Positions 56,783 through 64,000 of a DNA stretch of 64,000 nucleotides are shown one piece after another (the stretch's first letter is position 1; each line of letters begins with the position of its first letter). Made by a program: the position numbers and the translations under genes. The notes below the pieces were generated by a model. The model was not told where the DNA came from, did no database searches, and worked only from the letters and a program-made list of their open reading frames with translations. The stretch comes from Dyadobacter sp. CY323 (GTDB lineage Bacteria; Bacteroidota; Bacteroidia; Cytophagales; Spirosomataceae): positions 186,001 through 250,000 of the forward strand of contig NZ_JAJUXH010000005.1 of NCBI RefSeq assembly GCF_021390245.1, written 5' to 3'.

Positions 56783-58408
56783 TTACAACACAAAAAACCC
56801 ATGCGTTGCATCACGGTCGAGCTGCCGGACCAGACCATACTCCCATTCCAGATAAGCCTCCATGGCGGCAGGATCAATGTTTGTACCTTCATAGGGACGC
56901 CTGTAACGATCATGGGGCGGTGACGCCAGCTGTGCATGTATATCGCCGGGACCAGTGAGTGCGTAACCGTGCTCCACCCAGGATTTTGTCCCGCCTTTCA
57001 ATACAAAAACCGGTTTGTTTGTCAGCAACTTAAATTCCGTCGCTGCAAATGCGGCTAGGATCCCATCTGGCGAGGTAAGTATATATATTTCAGCAGAGGG
57101 CAGGTTTTCAATCGCTTCGTCCAGGCCGGATCGCAAAGCATACCAGGAATTGGGAATGTGGCCTTTCAGATATTGCCTGCTCGGGGCGAAATCAACTACA
57201 ACAAGCTCATTATCAGATCTTAAAAATTCAGACAGGGTATCGGCATCGACCAAATCAGGTTTGTTTGTAAATGGAGGAACAGGATTTTCGGGGAAGCCTT
57301 TTTCCAACCAAAACGCATTGTCCGGTGTTTCAAGGACAAATACCTCCCAGTTCATCTGTGCCAGCCATGACGCAGTCATATTCGCGCGGACTTCCTCCTT
57401 ATCCGCCAGAATGAGGCGGGCGCCCCGTACCGGCGCAAAATGATCGGTTTCCTGAACGAGCTGGCCTCCGGGCGCCGATAGAAAACCATGCAAATGCCCC
57501 GCTGCATATTCCTCGGGCATGCGCACATCAAACCAATAAGTCGTTTTGTCTTTATCCTCTAAAAATTCCCGAAGAGCCAGAAACGAGATCGTTTTTACGC
57601 CCGCCCTGGCTGCAACCGAGCGGCTTCGTGACAAAGCAAGCTCTGCATTTTCGGGACTTACCTCTCCAAAATGCCTGGATTGTCCGTGTTCGAGCTTTTG
57701 CCCGGCAAGCGTCCATCCGATCGTTCCGTTTCTTAATGCGGCGACCCGGTTGGAAATCCCTGCATTCACGAGTGACTGCGTGCCGATAATGCTCCTTGTC
57801 CGTCCGGCGCAGTTTACGATCACAAGCGTCTGCGGATCGGGCGCCAGGTCCTGCACGCGTAGTACCAGCTCCGCGCCGGGAACGCTGATGCTGCCTGGAA
57901 TGCTCATGGTCTGGTACTCATCAAACCTGCGCGCATCGAGCACGACTACATTTTCTTTTTTTGAAATGAGCTGATCCACTTCTTCGGCCGATAGAGAAGG
58001 AGTATGTCTTTTAAAATCGACCAGTTCACCAAAAGCCTTGCTGGGTGCATTCACATCGATGAATACCTCTCCCCCGGCCTGTTCCCATCCTTTCAAACCG
58101 CCTTCGAGCTGCTGCACATTGATGTAACCAAGGTCTTCCAATCTTGCCAGCGATTTCTCGGCCAGTCCTTCCCCATTGTCATACACCACCAGTAAAGTAT
58201 CTCGTCGTGGTATCCTTCGGTAGATTTCTGTTTCAATGACTGAGAAAGGAAGATTCGCCGCGAATAATGGATGTCCGGTGGCAAAAATGGCTTCTTCCCG
58301 AACATCGAGAATCGCTATTTCTTCCCGTTGCATAAGCGCCTTTCTGACTTGTTGATAACTTATGGTCTGAATAATTGAGGATGTTTTTGGCTGTGTTGAA
58401 ACCGACAT
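56783..58408 (-). CDS. Four-domain rhodanese-like protein
   Basis: The 541-aa cytosolic protein consists of four rhodanese-like domains (about 15-120, 135-245, 265-375, 390-505). Only the second has the active-site cysteine (Cys200 in NCAGRTRS). The matching positions read YDNGEG in domain 1, ADKEE in domain 3 and TSPDG in domain 4, so those are probably structural or regulatory. It likely transfers sulfane sulfur (for example from thiosulfate, a persulfide or a thiol-oxidation product). It ends an apparent operon with a thiol dioxygenase and transporter, 30 bases after the MFS gene. Confidence 0.88.
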   Translation of the reverse strand: MSVSTQPKTSSIIQTISYQQVRKALMQREEIAILDVREEAIFATGHPLFAANLPFSVIETEIYRRIPRRDTLLVVYDNGEGLAEKSLARLEDLGYINVQQLEGGLKGWEQAGGEVFIDVNAPSKAFGELVDFKRHTPSLSAEEVDQLISKKENVVVLDARRFDEYQTMSIPGSISVPGAELVLRVQDLAPDPQTLVIVNCAGRTRSIIGTQSLVNAGISNRVAALRNGTIGWTLAGQKLEHGQSRHFGEVSPENAELALSRSRSVAARAGVKTISFLALREFLEDKDKTTYWFDVRMPEEYAAGHLHGFLSAPGGQLVQETDHFAPVRGARLILADKEEVRANMTASWLAQMNWEVFVLETPDNAFWLEKGFPENPVPPFTNKPDLVDADTLSEFLRSDNELVVVDFAPSRQYLKGHIPNSWYALRSGLDEAIENLPSAEIYILTSPDGILAAFAATEFKLLTNKPVFVLKGGTKSWVEHGYALTGPGDIHAQLASPPHDRYRRPYEGTNIDPAAMEAYLEWEYGLVRQLDRDATHGFFVL

Positions 58409-58438
58409 ATTACACCGAATAAATGGACACCAATGTTT

Positions 58439-59680
58439 TTATTTTTCAAGAAAATCAAGATCTCTTCCATGTGTCTCCGGGATCGTCAGAATGGAAAATA
58501 ATCCCACTCCAAAGGCCAGAATGCCTACCAATGCACCGGACTCTATCACTGTAAAAGAATCTTTGAACGACATAAAAAGGGTTGTCATGAGAATTACGGT
58601 GCCTCTCACCATGTTGGGCACGGTGGTGGCCGCCGTAGCTCGCAGGTTGGTCCCGAACTGCTCGGCGCTGATCGTCACAAATAATGCCCAGTAACCTATT
58701 CCCAAGCCCATCAGCACCGTTACCGCGTAAAGCTCGGCAGCTGTATTTATCCCGAAAAACAAATAGACGATGCTGAAAACAAATGCAAACGCCATCAGAT
58801 AAGCAACCGCCTTCTTTCTGGACTGAAGCCAATGGCTGAGAATCCCGCAGGCAAAATCACTGATGGAAATACCGATATAAGCCCACATGATCGAAAGTCC
58901 GGGTTTGATCGGCTCCGCAATTCCAAATGCGCGTCCGAACTCGTCGCTGAATGTCGCCAGGACGCTGATCACAAACCAGAATGGAATGCCGATCCCAATG
59001 CATTTCAGATATCTGATAAGGCGATCCCTGTTTGTAAAAAGCGCAAAGAAATTCCCCCGCTGGACAGACTTCTGGCTTTTGATCTGTTCGAAAATCCCCG
59101 ACTCAAATACGCTCATGCGCAACAACAAAAGTAAAACCCCCATGCCGCCACCGACGAGATAGGCATTACGCCAGTCGAAAATTTCAAATGTAAAATAAGC
59201 AAAAACAGCCCCCAGCATGCCTATTCCGCCAATCAGCGAGCTACCGAGCGACCGGATCTCTTTGGGCAGGATTTCGGAAACCAGCGTAACGCCGGCACCG
59301 AGCTCGCCCGCGAGCCCGATGCCCGCTATGAAACGCAGTGCTTTATATGTGGCGGGGTCTTGCACGTAGGCGCAGGCAATGTGCGCGACGGAGTACGTGA
59401 TGATGGAGCTGAAAAGAACGGAAAGCCGGCCTTTTTTATCACCAAGTACACCCCAGAGAACGCCTCCTAAAAATAGTCCGGACATCTGCCAGTTCAGGAT
59501 GCTGGCGCCCACTGTTGATATTTCGGCCGCGGAAAGCCCCATTGATTTTAAGCTCGGGATGCGAACGATCCCAAAGATCAGGAGGTCATACACATCTACA
59601 AAATAGCCCAGAGAGGCTACGATAACGGGTGCACCGAATAAATGAGATAATACAGAACGGTTCGCTTGTATGGCATTCAT
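58439..59680 (-). CDS. MFS transporter
   Basis: The 413-aa inner-membrane protein has about 12 helices and the MFS loop motif as GVLWGVLGDKKGR between helices 2 and 3. It resembles the metabolite:proton symporter group. It lies between the thiol dioxygenase (49 bases) and rhodanese genes, so a sulfur compound, a sulfinate or a carboxylate is a likely cargo (inference). Direction of transport cannot be told. Confidence 0.85.
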   Translation of the reverse strand: MNAIQANRSVLSHLFGAPVIVASLGYFVDVYDLLIFGIVRIPSLKSMGLSAAEISTVGASILNWQMSGLFLGGVLWGVLGDKKGRLSVLFSSIITYSVAHIACAYVQDPATYKALRFIAGIGLAGELGAGVTLVSEILPKEIRSLGSSLIGGIGMLGAVFAYFTFEIFDWRNAYLVGGGMGVLLLLLRMSVFESGIFEQIKSQKSVQRGNFFALFTNRDRLIRYLKCIGIGIPFWFVISVLATFSDEFGRAFGIAEPIKPGLSIMWAYIGISISDFACGILSHWLQSRKKAVAYLMAFAFVFSIVYLFFGINTAAELYAVTVLMGLGIGYWALFVTISAEQFGTNLRATAATTVPNMVRGTVILMTTLFMSFKDSFTVIESGALVGILAFGVGLFSILTIPETHGRDLDFLEK

Positions 59681-59729
59681 GATTGAACATTATAGTATAC
59701 TAAAATAAAACCCGGGTTTTGGTAATGTT

Positions 59730-60317
59730 CTATTCCCGGGAAAGGTCCCATACATTGGGCAGCGTGCTGTTGGAATAACCGGAAATAAACGATTTGGCCG
59801 AACCATCTTCAAAGTAAACCGAGCGGCGCACCGCCCCGATGTTGGCACCATAAACGTGAATACTGATCGAAACATCGTCCGCCAGCGTGTTGCTTACTTT
59901 ATGCAGATCACCCACTGTCGGCGAAACGAATTCGACGTCTCCCGGATGAAGGTATACAGGCTCTCCCGCCCGTTGCAGCCCGCCATCTTCTCCAAATTCG
60001 TAATTCTGTGAAAACTCGGACCCTCGCAGCATTCCGATCATTCCCCAAACGGTATGATCGTGAATGGGCGTTGTTTGCCCCGGTCCCCAAACAAAACTTA
60101 CAACCGAAAAACGGGAAAGAGGATCGGCGTATAACAGATGCTGCTGGTAGTATTTCTGGTCAGGTTTTGCATAATCGTCCGGTAACCAGTCGTCGGCCTT
60201 CACCAGCTGTCTGAGTAAATCACCGCCTTGCTGAAAGATCACTTCTTCTCCGGGATCTTGCCCGATCAGTTCGGCCAGGGAAATAATGAACGTTCTTAAT
60301 CTTGCCGGATTCGCCAT
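59730..60317 (-). CDS. Thiol dioxygenase (cysteine / 3-mercaptopropionate dioxygenase family)
   Basis: The 195-aa cupin has the three-histidine iron site as H86 and H88 (PIHDHTVWG) and H139 (GDLHKVSN). The Ser-His-Tyr outer-sphere triad of thiol dioxygenases appears as S151, H153 and Y155 (SIHVYG). It would convert a thiol such as cysteine or 3-mercaptopropionate to its sulfinate with O2. Which thiol is used cannot be decided from sequence alone. It lies 8 bases after a DUF1684 gene in a SusCD operon with a multi-domain rhodanese. Confidence 0.88.
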   Translation of the reverse strand: MANPARLRTFIISLAELIGQDPGEEVIFQQGGDLLRQLVKADDWLPDDYAKPDQKYYQQHLLYADPLSRFSVVSFVWGPGQTTPIHDHTVWGMIGMLRGSEFSQNYEFGEDGGLQRAGEPVYLHPGDVEFVSPTVGDLHKVSNTLADDVSISIHVYGANIGAVRRSVYFEDGSAKSFISGYSNSTLPNVWDLSRE

Positions 60318-60325
60318 AATCGCAT

Positions 60326-61234
60326 TTAAATAGACTCCAGTGTATATTTTTTCTCGCCTGCCGGAATTGGAATGGTCAGTTTGTTTTGCTTAGGCGGCAA
60401 CGGGCAAGGTGCGTATACCGAAAAGGCGCAGTTAGGATTTGTGGCTTTGTTGAAATCAACGATCACAGAACCGTCGCTGCCGGGTTTATCAGCATTTAAA
60501 AACCGGAAAGCATAGGTTTCCTTGCCACCGAGCTGGTCTGAAAAAACAATGAACAAACCGCCATTTCCCTTATCGAGTGCTTCCAGTTTGTAGGGCTTAC
60601 CCCCAAGCTGGAATTCAAGCAGTCCGGCTGCTGCCCTTTCATTGGTTTTGCCAAAAATAGTCGTGATAGGGATCGTAGAATTGGAGGCATAAGGCTTGAA
60701 ATGCGCTTTTACACGTAATTTTTCATCCACCGGAAACCTTTCCACGCCTTTGAATTTGGCCTGGTTTTCACTTTCATTGTTCAGTAAACGGATTGCCAGC
60801 TCGCCCCCGCTATCCTGAACGAACCAGTGAACGGCACCGCGTTCGAGCGAAACCGGCGCTTTTCCCGAATACACATTTAAGTTCTCTCCCGCGGGTTTCC
60901 CGTCAAGCAATACGCCCGACCGCTGATCAAATCGCGCAGTGACTTTCCGGCCTTCAACAAAGTAACTTCCTGCGATCTCCGGGAATCCCGGTACAGGCAC
61001 AACCAGCTTGTTTTTTTCTCCGCTGCCAAAGGAATTCTCTCCCTGTTCCAGCCACAGCATACCGATCAGGTTCAATGGACTCGACGGAGCACGCAGGTCT
61101 TTGTCCCGTTTATCGAAAAAGGCGGTAATTTCTTTTTTGTAATCAGCGCTCTGCTCGTTGTTTTGTGCAAATGCGGCAGCGGCCTGTAAAAGAAGCAGCA
61201 GCGCGAATACCGTGGTCTTATTTAGATTTTTCAT
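60326..61234 (-). CDS. DUF1684 domain-containing secreted protein
   Basis: The 302-aa protein has a signal peptide (to FAQ at about 24) and the DUF1684 pattern: FFDKRDKDLR, SPLNLIGMLWLEQGENSFGS, then a beta-rich region and YAPCPLPPKQNKLTIPIPAGEK at the end (about 275-297). The family is widespread in Bacteroidota and Actinobacteria and has no established activity. Here it lies between SusD and the thiol dioxygenase gene, so it may bind or process the imported sulfur compound in the periplasm. Confidence 0.82.
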   Translation of the reverse strand: MKNLNKTTVFALLLLLQAAAAFAQNNEQSADYKKEITAFFDKRDKDLRAPSSPLNLIGMLWLEQGENSFGSGEKNKLVVPVPGFPEIAGSYFVEGRKVTARFDQRSGVLLDGKPAGENLNVYSGKAPVSLERGAVHWFVQDSGGELAIRLLNNESENQAKFKGVERFPVDEKLRVKAHFKPYASNSTIPITTIFGKTNERAAAGLLEFQLGGKPYKLEALDKGNGGLFIVFSDQLGGKETYAFRFLNADKPGSDGSVIVDFNKATNPNCAFSVYAPCPLPPKQNKLTIPIPAGEKKYTLESI

Positions 61235-61267
61235 TTCAAAAAAAGTTTATGTTGGAAGTCGGAATTT

Positions 61268-62626
61268 TTAGTATCCTGGATTTTGCTCCAATGCTTTATC
61301 GGCATTCAGTTCCCGGATGGGTATGGGAAGCAGCGTTTTGTTCACATCTGTAACCTTTAATACCGCGGCAGCCCGGCCCGTTCTCACCAGATCAAACCAG
61401 CGGTGAGGTTCGTAGGCAAATTCGAGTCTCCGCTCATTCTCTATCGCCAGCAGCAATGCCGCTTTGTCGGCGGGAGTAACCGCAGCAACTCCGGCCCTGG
61501 TGCGGATGAGGTTCAGGTCGGCAACGGCCTCCTGAAACTTGGCAGCTCCACCCAGCTCTGCCCTCGCCTCGGCACGGATCAGGATCAGCTCAGCAAGGCG
61601 CAGCACGTAGGAAGGGTCAATGGACGGACTTCTGTAATACATGGTCCCATACCACAATCCGCCTATCGTCTTCGCTGCGAGCACGCTCCGGTTTCCTCCG
61701 ATCTCCGGATTGTTGATCAGGTCGAGGAAAGCACTGTTGGGTACCCAGGTCCTGGTTCCTCCGTTTTCCGGCGGCTGCCATGAGTTACGGTGACTATTTT
61801 GATTGGTATTGCTGTACGATGTTTCCAGGATCGATTCGGCCGACGCGATCACGCCGTTACCCCAAAAGGAATTATAGGGAGCTGCGATTTTATAGGTTGG
61901 GTCTGCGATGAGCCTGGTCGCATATTCTTCCGCAAGCGACCATTCTTTTTTATACAAATGAAGTCTTGCCCGTAATGCCCATACGGTCTTTTTAGTGGCA
62001 CGGATACGGTTGGTAGTTGCGGGGAGCCGCTTTTCAGCTTCATCCAGATCCTTCAATACCTGCGCATAGGTTTCTTCCAGAGAACTTCTTTTCAGACCGT
62101 CTTTATCTGTTACCGATTCTGTCGGCAGCAAAGCCAGCTGAGCGCCGCCCCAGGTCCGGGCCAGATCGAAATAAGATAGCGCCCGTATAAAATACCCCTC
62201 GCCTACCAGCTGGTTTTTCAGACTTTCCGTCAGCTTGATGTCCGCTACATCCGGCACTTTCAGGATTACGTGATTAGCCCGGTTAATGGTTTGGTAAATG
62301 GCCGTCCACACACTGCCGACCGTGCTGTTATCAGCCGTTACCTCATGGTTGATGAATTGGGAAGGATCTGTGCCCGGGCCCGTTCTCGCTATATTGTCGC
62401 CCGACAGGTAACCAATGGACTGAAAGGAGCTTCCATAATAATTGTTTCCCGCCAGCGCGCGGTACATGCCGCGAACTGCGGTTTCCGCCGACACCTTGTC
62501 GACGATCGTCACCTGATCGGACACCGAATCCAGCGGCTCGACTTCCAGAAAGCGGTCGCACGACCAGACAAAAATTGCTGCGAATACCAGGAAAATGTGT
62601 CTTAATAAGTTCAAAGAATGCTTCAT
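61268..62626 (-). CDS. SusD/RagB-family lipoprotein (thiol locus)
   Basis: The 452-aa lipoprotein (Cys23 in VWSC) starts DRFLEVEPLDSVSD and ends with RRLEFAYEPHRWFDLVRTG and LLPIPIRELNADKALEQNPGY. It starts 11 bases after the partner SusC stop, and ends 33 bases before the DUF1684 gene, so it is co-transcribed with the sulfur-related enzymes. Confidence 0.93.
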   Translation of the reverse strand: MKHSLNLLRHIFLVFAAIFVWSCDRFLEVEPLDSVSDQVTIVDKVSAETAVRGMYRALAGNNYYGSSFQSIGYLSGDNIARTGPGTDPSQFINHEVTADNSTVGSVWTAIYQTINRANHVILKVPDVADIKLTESLKNQLVGEGYFIRALSYFDLARTWGGAQLALLPTESVTDKDGLKRSSLEETYAQVLKDLDEAEKRLPATTNRIRATKKTVWALRARLHLYKKEWSLAEEYATRLIADPTYKIAAPYNSFWGNGVIASAESILETSYSNTNQNSHRNSWQPPENGGTRTWVPNSAFLDLINNPEIGGNRSVLAAKTIGGLWYGTMYYRSPSIDPSYVLRLAELILIRAEARAELGGAAKFQEAVADLNLIRTRAGVAAVTPADKAALLLAIENERRLEFAYEPHRWFDLVRTGRAAAVLKVTDVNKTLLPIPIRELNADKALEQNPGY

Positions 62627-62637
62627 TACTATATTTT

Positions 62638-64000
62638 TTAAAGAGTAATACTTAAACCAAGCTGAAAACTGCGGGGCTGAGGCGGCGTACAGAAGTCATC
62701 TCCGAGTACGTTCTGGTTGCTGGTGATGTAGGATTCGGGATCAAAGCCGGTGTATTTGGTCAGCAGCCACAAATTGGTTGCATTGAAATAAACCCTGGCA
62801 GCATCCACGCGCAATCTCTGCAATACGCCCCGGGGAAAGGTATAACCGACCGAAAGTGATTTCAAACGAATGAATGAGCCGTCTTCCAGCACCCGTGTCG
62901 TGGGGTCGAGTGTGTAATTTTGACCGACGGTTGTAATTCTTGGAAGTTCAGCAATGTCGCCGGGCTTTTGCCATCTGTTCCTGGCCGACTCCAGATAGAG
63001 ACGTTCCGCCCGCGTGCCACCGCTTTCTCCGTAGGCCCGGTTGCGGTTGTACACTTTGTTACCCTGCTGAAAAGAGAAAAACAAGGAGAGATCCACATTC
63101 TTGTAGCGGAAATTATTGGTAAGCCCGCCAATGAATTTGGGAACTGTCTGCCCTACGATCTGGCGATCGGCGACTGTGATCTGGCCGTCTTTATTCGCGT
63201 CTTCATAAATGGCTTTCCCATTCTCCGGGTTGACAGACAAATGTTTATATGCCCAGAATGAGCCCAGCGGAGAACCTTCGATGGAACGGTGGTACGAATA
63301 GTTGATCGGCGTGGGCAGCTTTTCGATTTTGTTATAATTGCGTGCGATATTGAAGTTGGTGCTCCATACAAAATCCTCCCCTTCCACATTGGTACTGTTG
63401 ATACCGATCTCAATTCCTTTATTGCTGATCTCCCCCGCATTGGTGTACAGGCTGGTGAAGCCGCTAACGGAAGGCACCGGCAGTTCGAGCAGTACATCTG
63501 TGGTGTATTTCCGGTACAGATTGACTTCGGTGGTGATCCTGTTTTTCAGAAATCCTGCCTCCACGCCGGCCGCGATCTGGTTGGTTTTTTCCCATCTCAG
63601 GTCCGGGTTTCCGAGTTGCTGCGGCGCGGTTCCTGGGTTTTCGGAAGATCCGGGCAGATCAGCATACCCCTGACCGCCAGCCCAGAGGCCTCTCGCTGCG
63701 AAGTCGTCGATCCCGTTCTGGTTTCCCGACAGACCGACGCTAGCCTTCACTTTCAGGTCGCTGATGGTATTGGATTTTTCAAGAAATGCTTCTTCCTTCA
63801 AACGCCACGCGATGCCGGCTGAGGGAAAGTATCCCCATTTTTTGTTTTCCCCGAATCGCGAGGAACCATCTGCCCGCACCGCCAGCTCTACGAAATATTT
63901 CCCTGCATAACTGTAATCCACCCGCGAAAAGAAGGAAGCCAAGTTCCCTTTCGTCCAGCTCTGCGCAGATTTCTGATTGGCGGCAGATGATATCTGCGTG
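62638..64000 (-). CDS. SusC/RagA TonB-linked transporter, N-terminus outside window
   Basis: 454 codons of the C-terminal barrel lie in the window; the frame is open to the edge and continues beyond it, so 63942 is not the start. Motifs include FVELAVRADGSSRFGENKKWGYFPSAG and the terminal FQLGLSITL. The signal, STN and plug regions, and any regulator, are outside. Its downstream partners suggest uptake of a sulfur-containing or related compound. Confidence 0.94.
   Translation of the reverse strand, partial: TQISSAANQKSAQSWTKGNLASFFSRVDYSYAGKYFVELAVRADGSSRFGENKKWGYFPSAGIAWRLKEEAFLEKSNTISDLKVKASVGLSGNQNGIDDFAARGLWAGGQGYADLPGSSENPGTAPQQLGNPDLRWEKTNQIAAGVEAGFLKNRITTEVNLYRKYTTDVLLELPVPSVSGFTSLYTNAGEISNKGIEIGINSTNVEGEDFVWSTNFNIARNYNKIEKLPTPINYSYHRSIEGSPLGSFWAYKHLSVNPENGKAIYEDANKDGQITVADRQIVGQTVPKFIGGLTNNFRYKNVDLSLFFSFQQGNKVYNRNRAYGESGGTRAERLYLESARNRWQKPGDIAELPRITTVGQNYTLDPTTRVLEDGSFIRLKSLSVGYTFPRGVLQRLRVDAARVYFNATNLWLLTKYTGFDPESYITSNQNVLGDDFCTPPQPRSFQLGLSITL

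Overview
The window looks like a chromosomal segment of a Bacteroidota, most likely Cytophagales close to Dyadobacter or Spirosoma (genus is inference). The signs are four SusC/SusD outer-membrane uptake pairs, ECF sigma/FecR regulators, a hybrid sensor with beta-propeller repeats, a large secreted repeat protein, and TTTG/TAnnTTTG-type promoter candidates. No rRNA, tRNA, CRISPR array or transposase was seen. The window cuts a gene at each end.

Layout. 1-5917 (minus): start of a large secreted repeat protein, then a family 2 glycosyltransferase and a polytopic glycosyltransferase. 6207-6758 (plus): a small alpha/beta hydrolase. 6832-14819 (minus): an apparent nucleoside-salvage locus: ribokinase, a ureide-permease-like transporter, SusC, SusD and a lipoprotein nucleoside hydrolase, ended by a strong terminator. 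15033-16499 (plus): an unrecognised helical protein. 16496-26826 (minus): a kdp high-affinity potassium locus: a 27-aa micro-ORF, kdpF, kdpA, kdpB, kdpC, a porin, and KdpD split into two genes. It is broken up by a plus-strand four-helix-bundle (IVP-type) gene between kdpA and kdpB and a plus-strand antitoxin/PIN-toxin pair between kdpB and kdpC. Arrays of a heptamer-like repeat (GTGAGAT / ATCTCAC) fill these gaps. A sigma-54-type response regulator (27047-28384) lies just upstream and kdpE is absent.

28391-42426 (minus): an ECF/FecR-controlled SusCD operon with two ceramidase-like proteins (one fused to an esterase), an enolase-superfamily enzyme and a membrane-bound-dehydrogenase-like HEAT protein. 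42623-52721: a second ECF gene (minus) diverging from FecR-SusC-SusD, a Tat-exported nitrilase-family amidohydrolase, a DUF1611/DgcN-like protein and a DgcA/dipeptide-epimerase-like enzyme (plus); the set suggests uptake and conversion of D-glutamate or muropeptide-like compounds. 52767-56642 (minus): a hybrid sensor kinase without a DNA-binding domain. 56783-64000 (minus): SusC (cut by the window edge), SusD, DUF1684, a thiol dioxygenase, an MFS transporter and a four-rhodanese protein, suggesting organosulfur metabolism.

The most unusual part is the interrupted kdp locus. At four of five gene ends that face repeat arrays, the stop codon lies inside the repeat or the start codon directly follows it, and the fifth differs only slightly. 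The DUF1611/epimerase/nitrilase SusCD locus and the thiol-dioxygenase SusCD locus are the best candidates for undescribed uptake-plus-catabolism systems.
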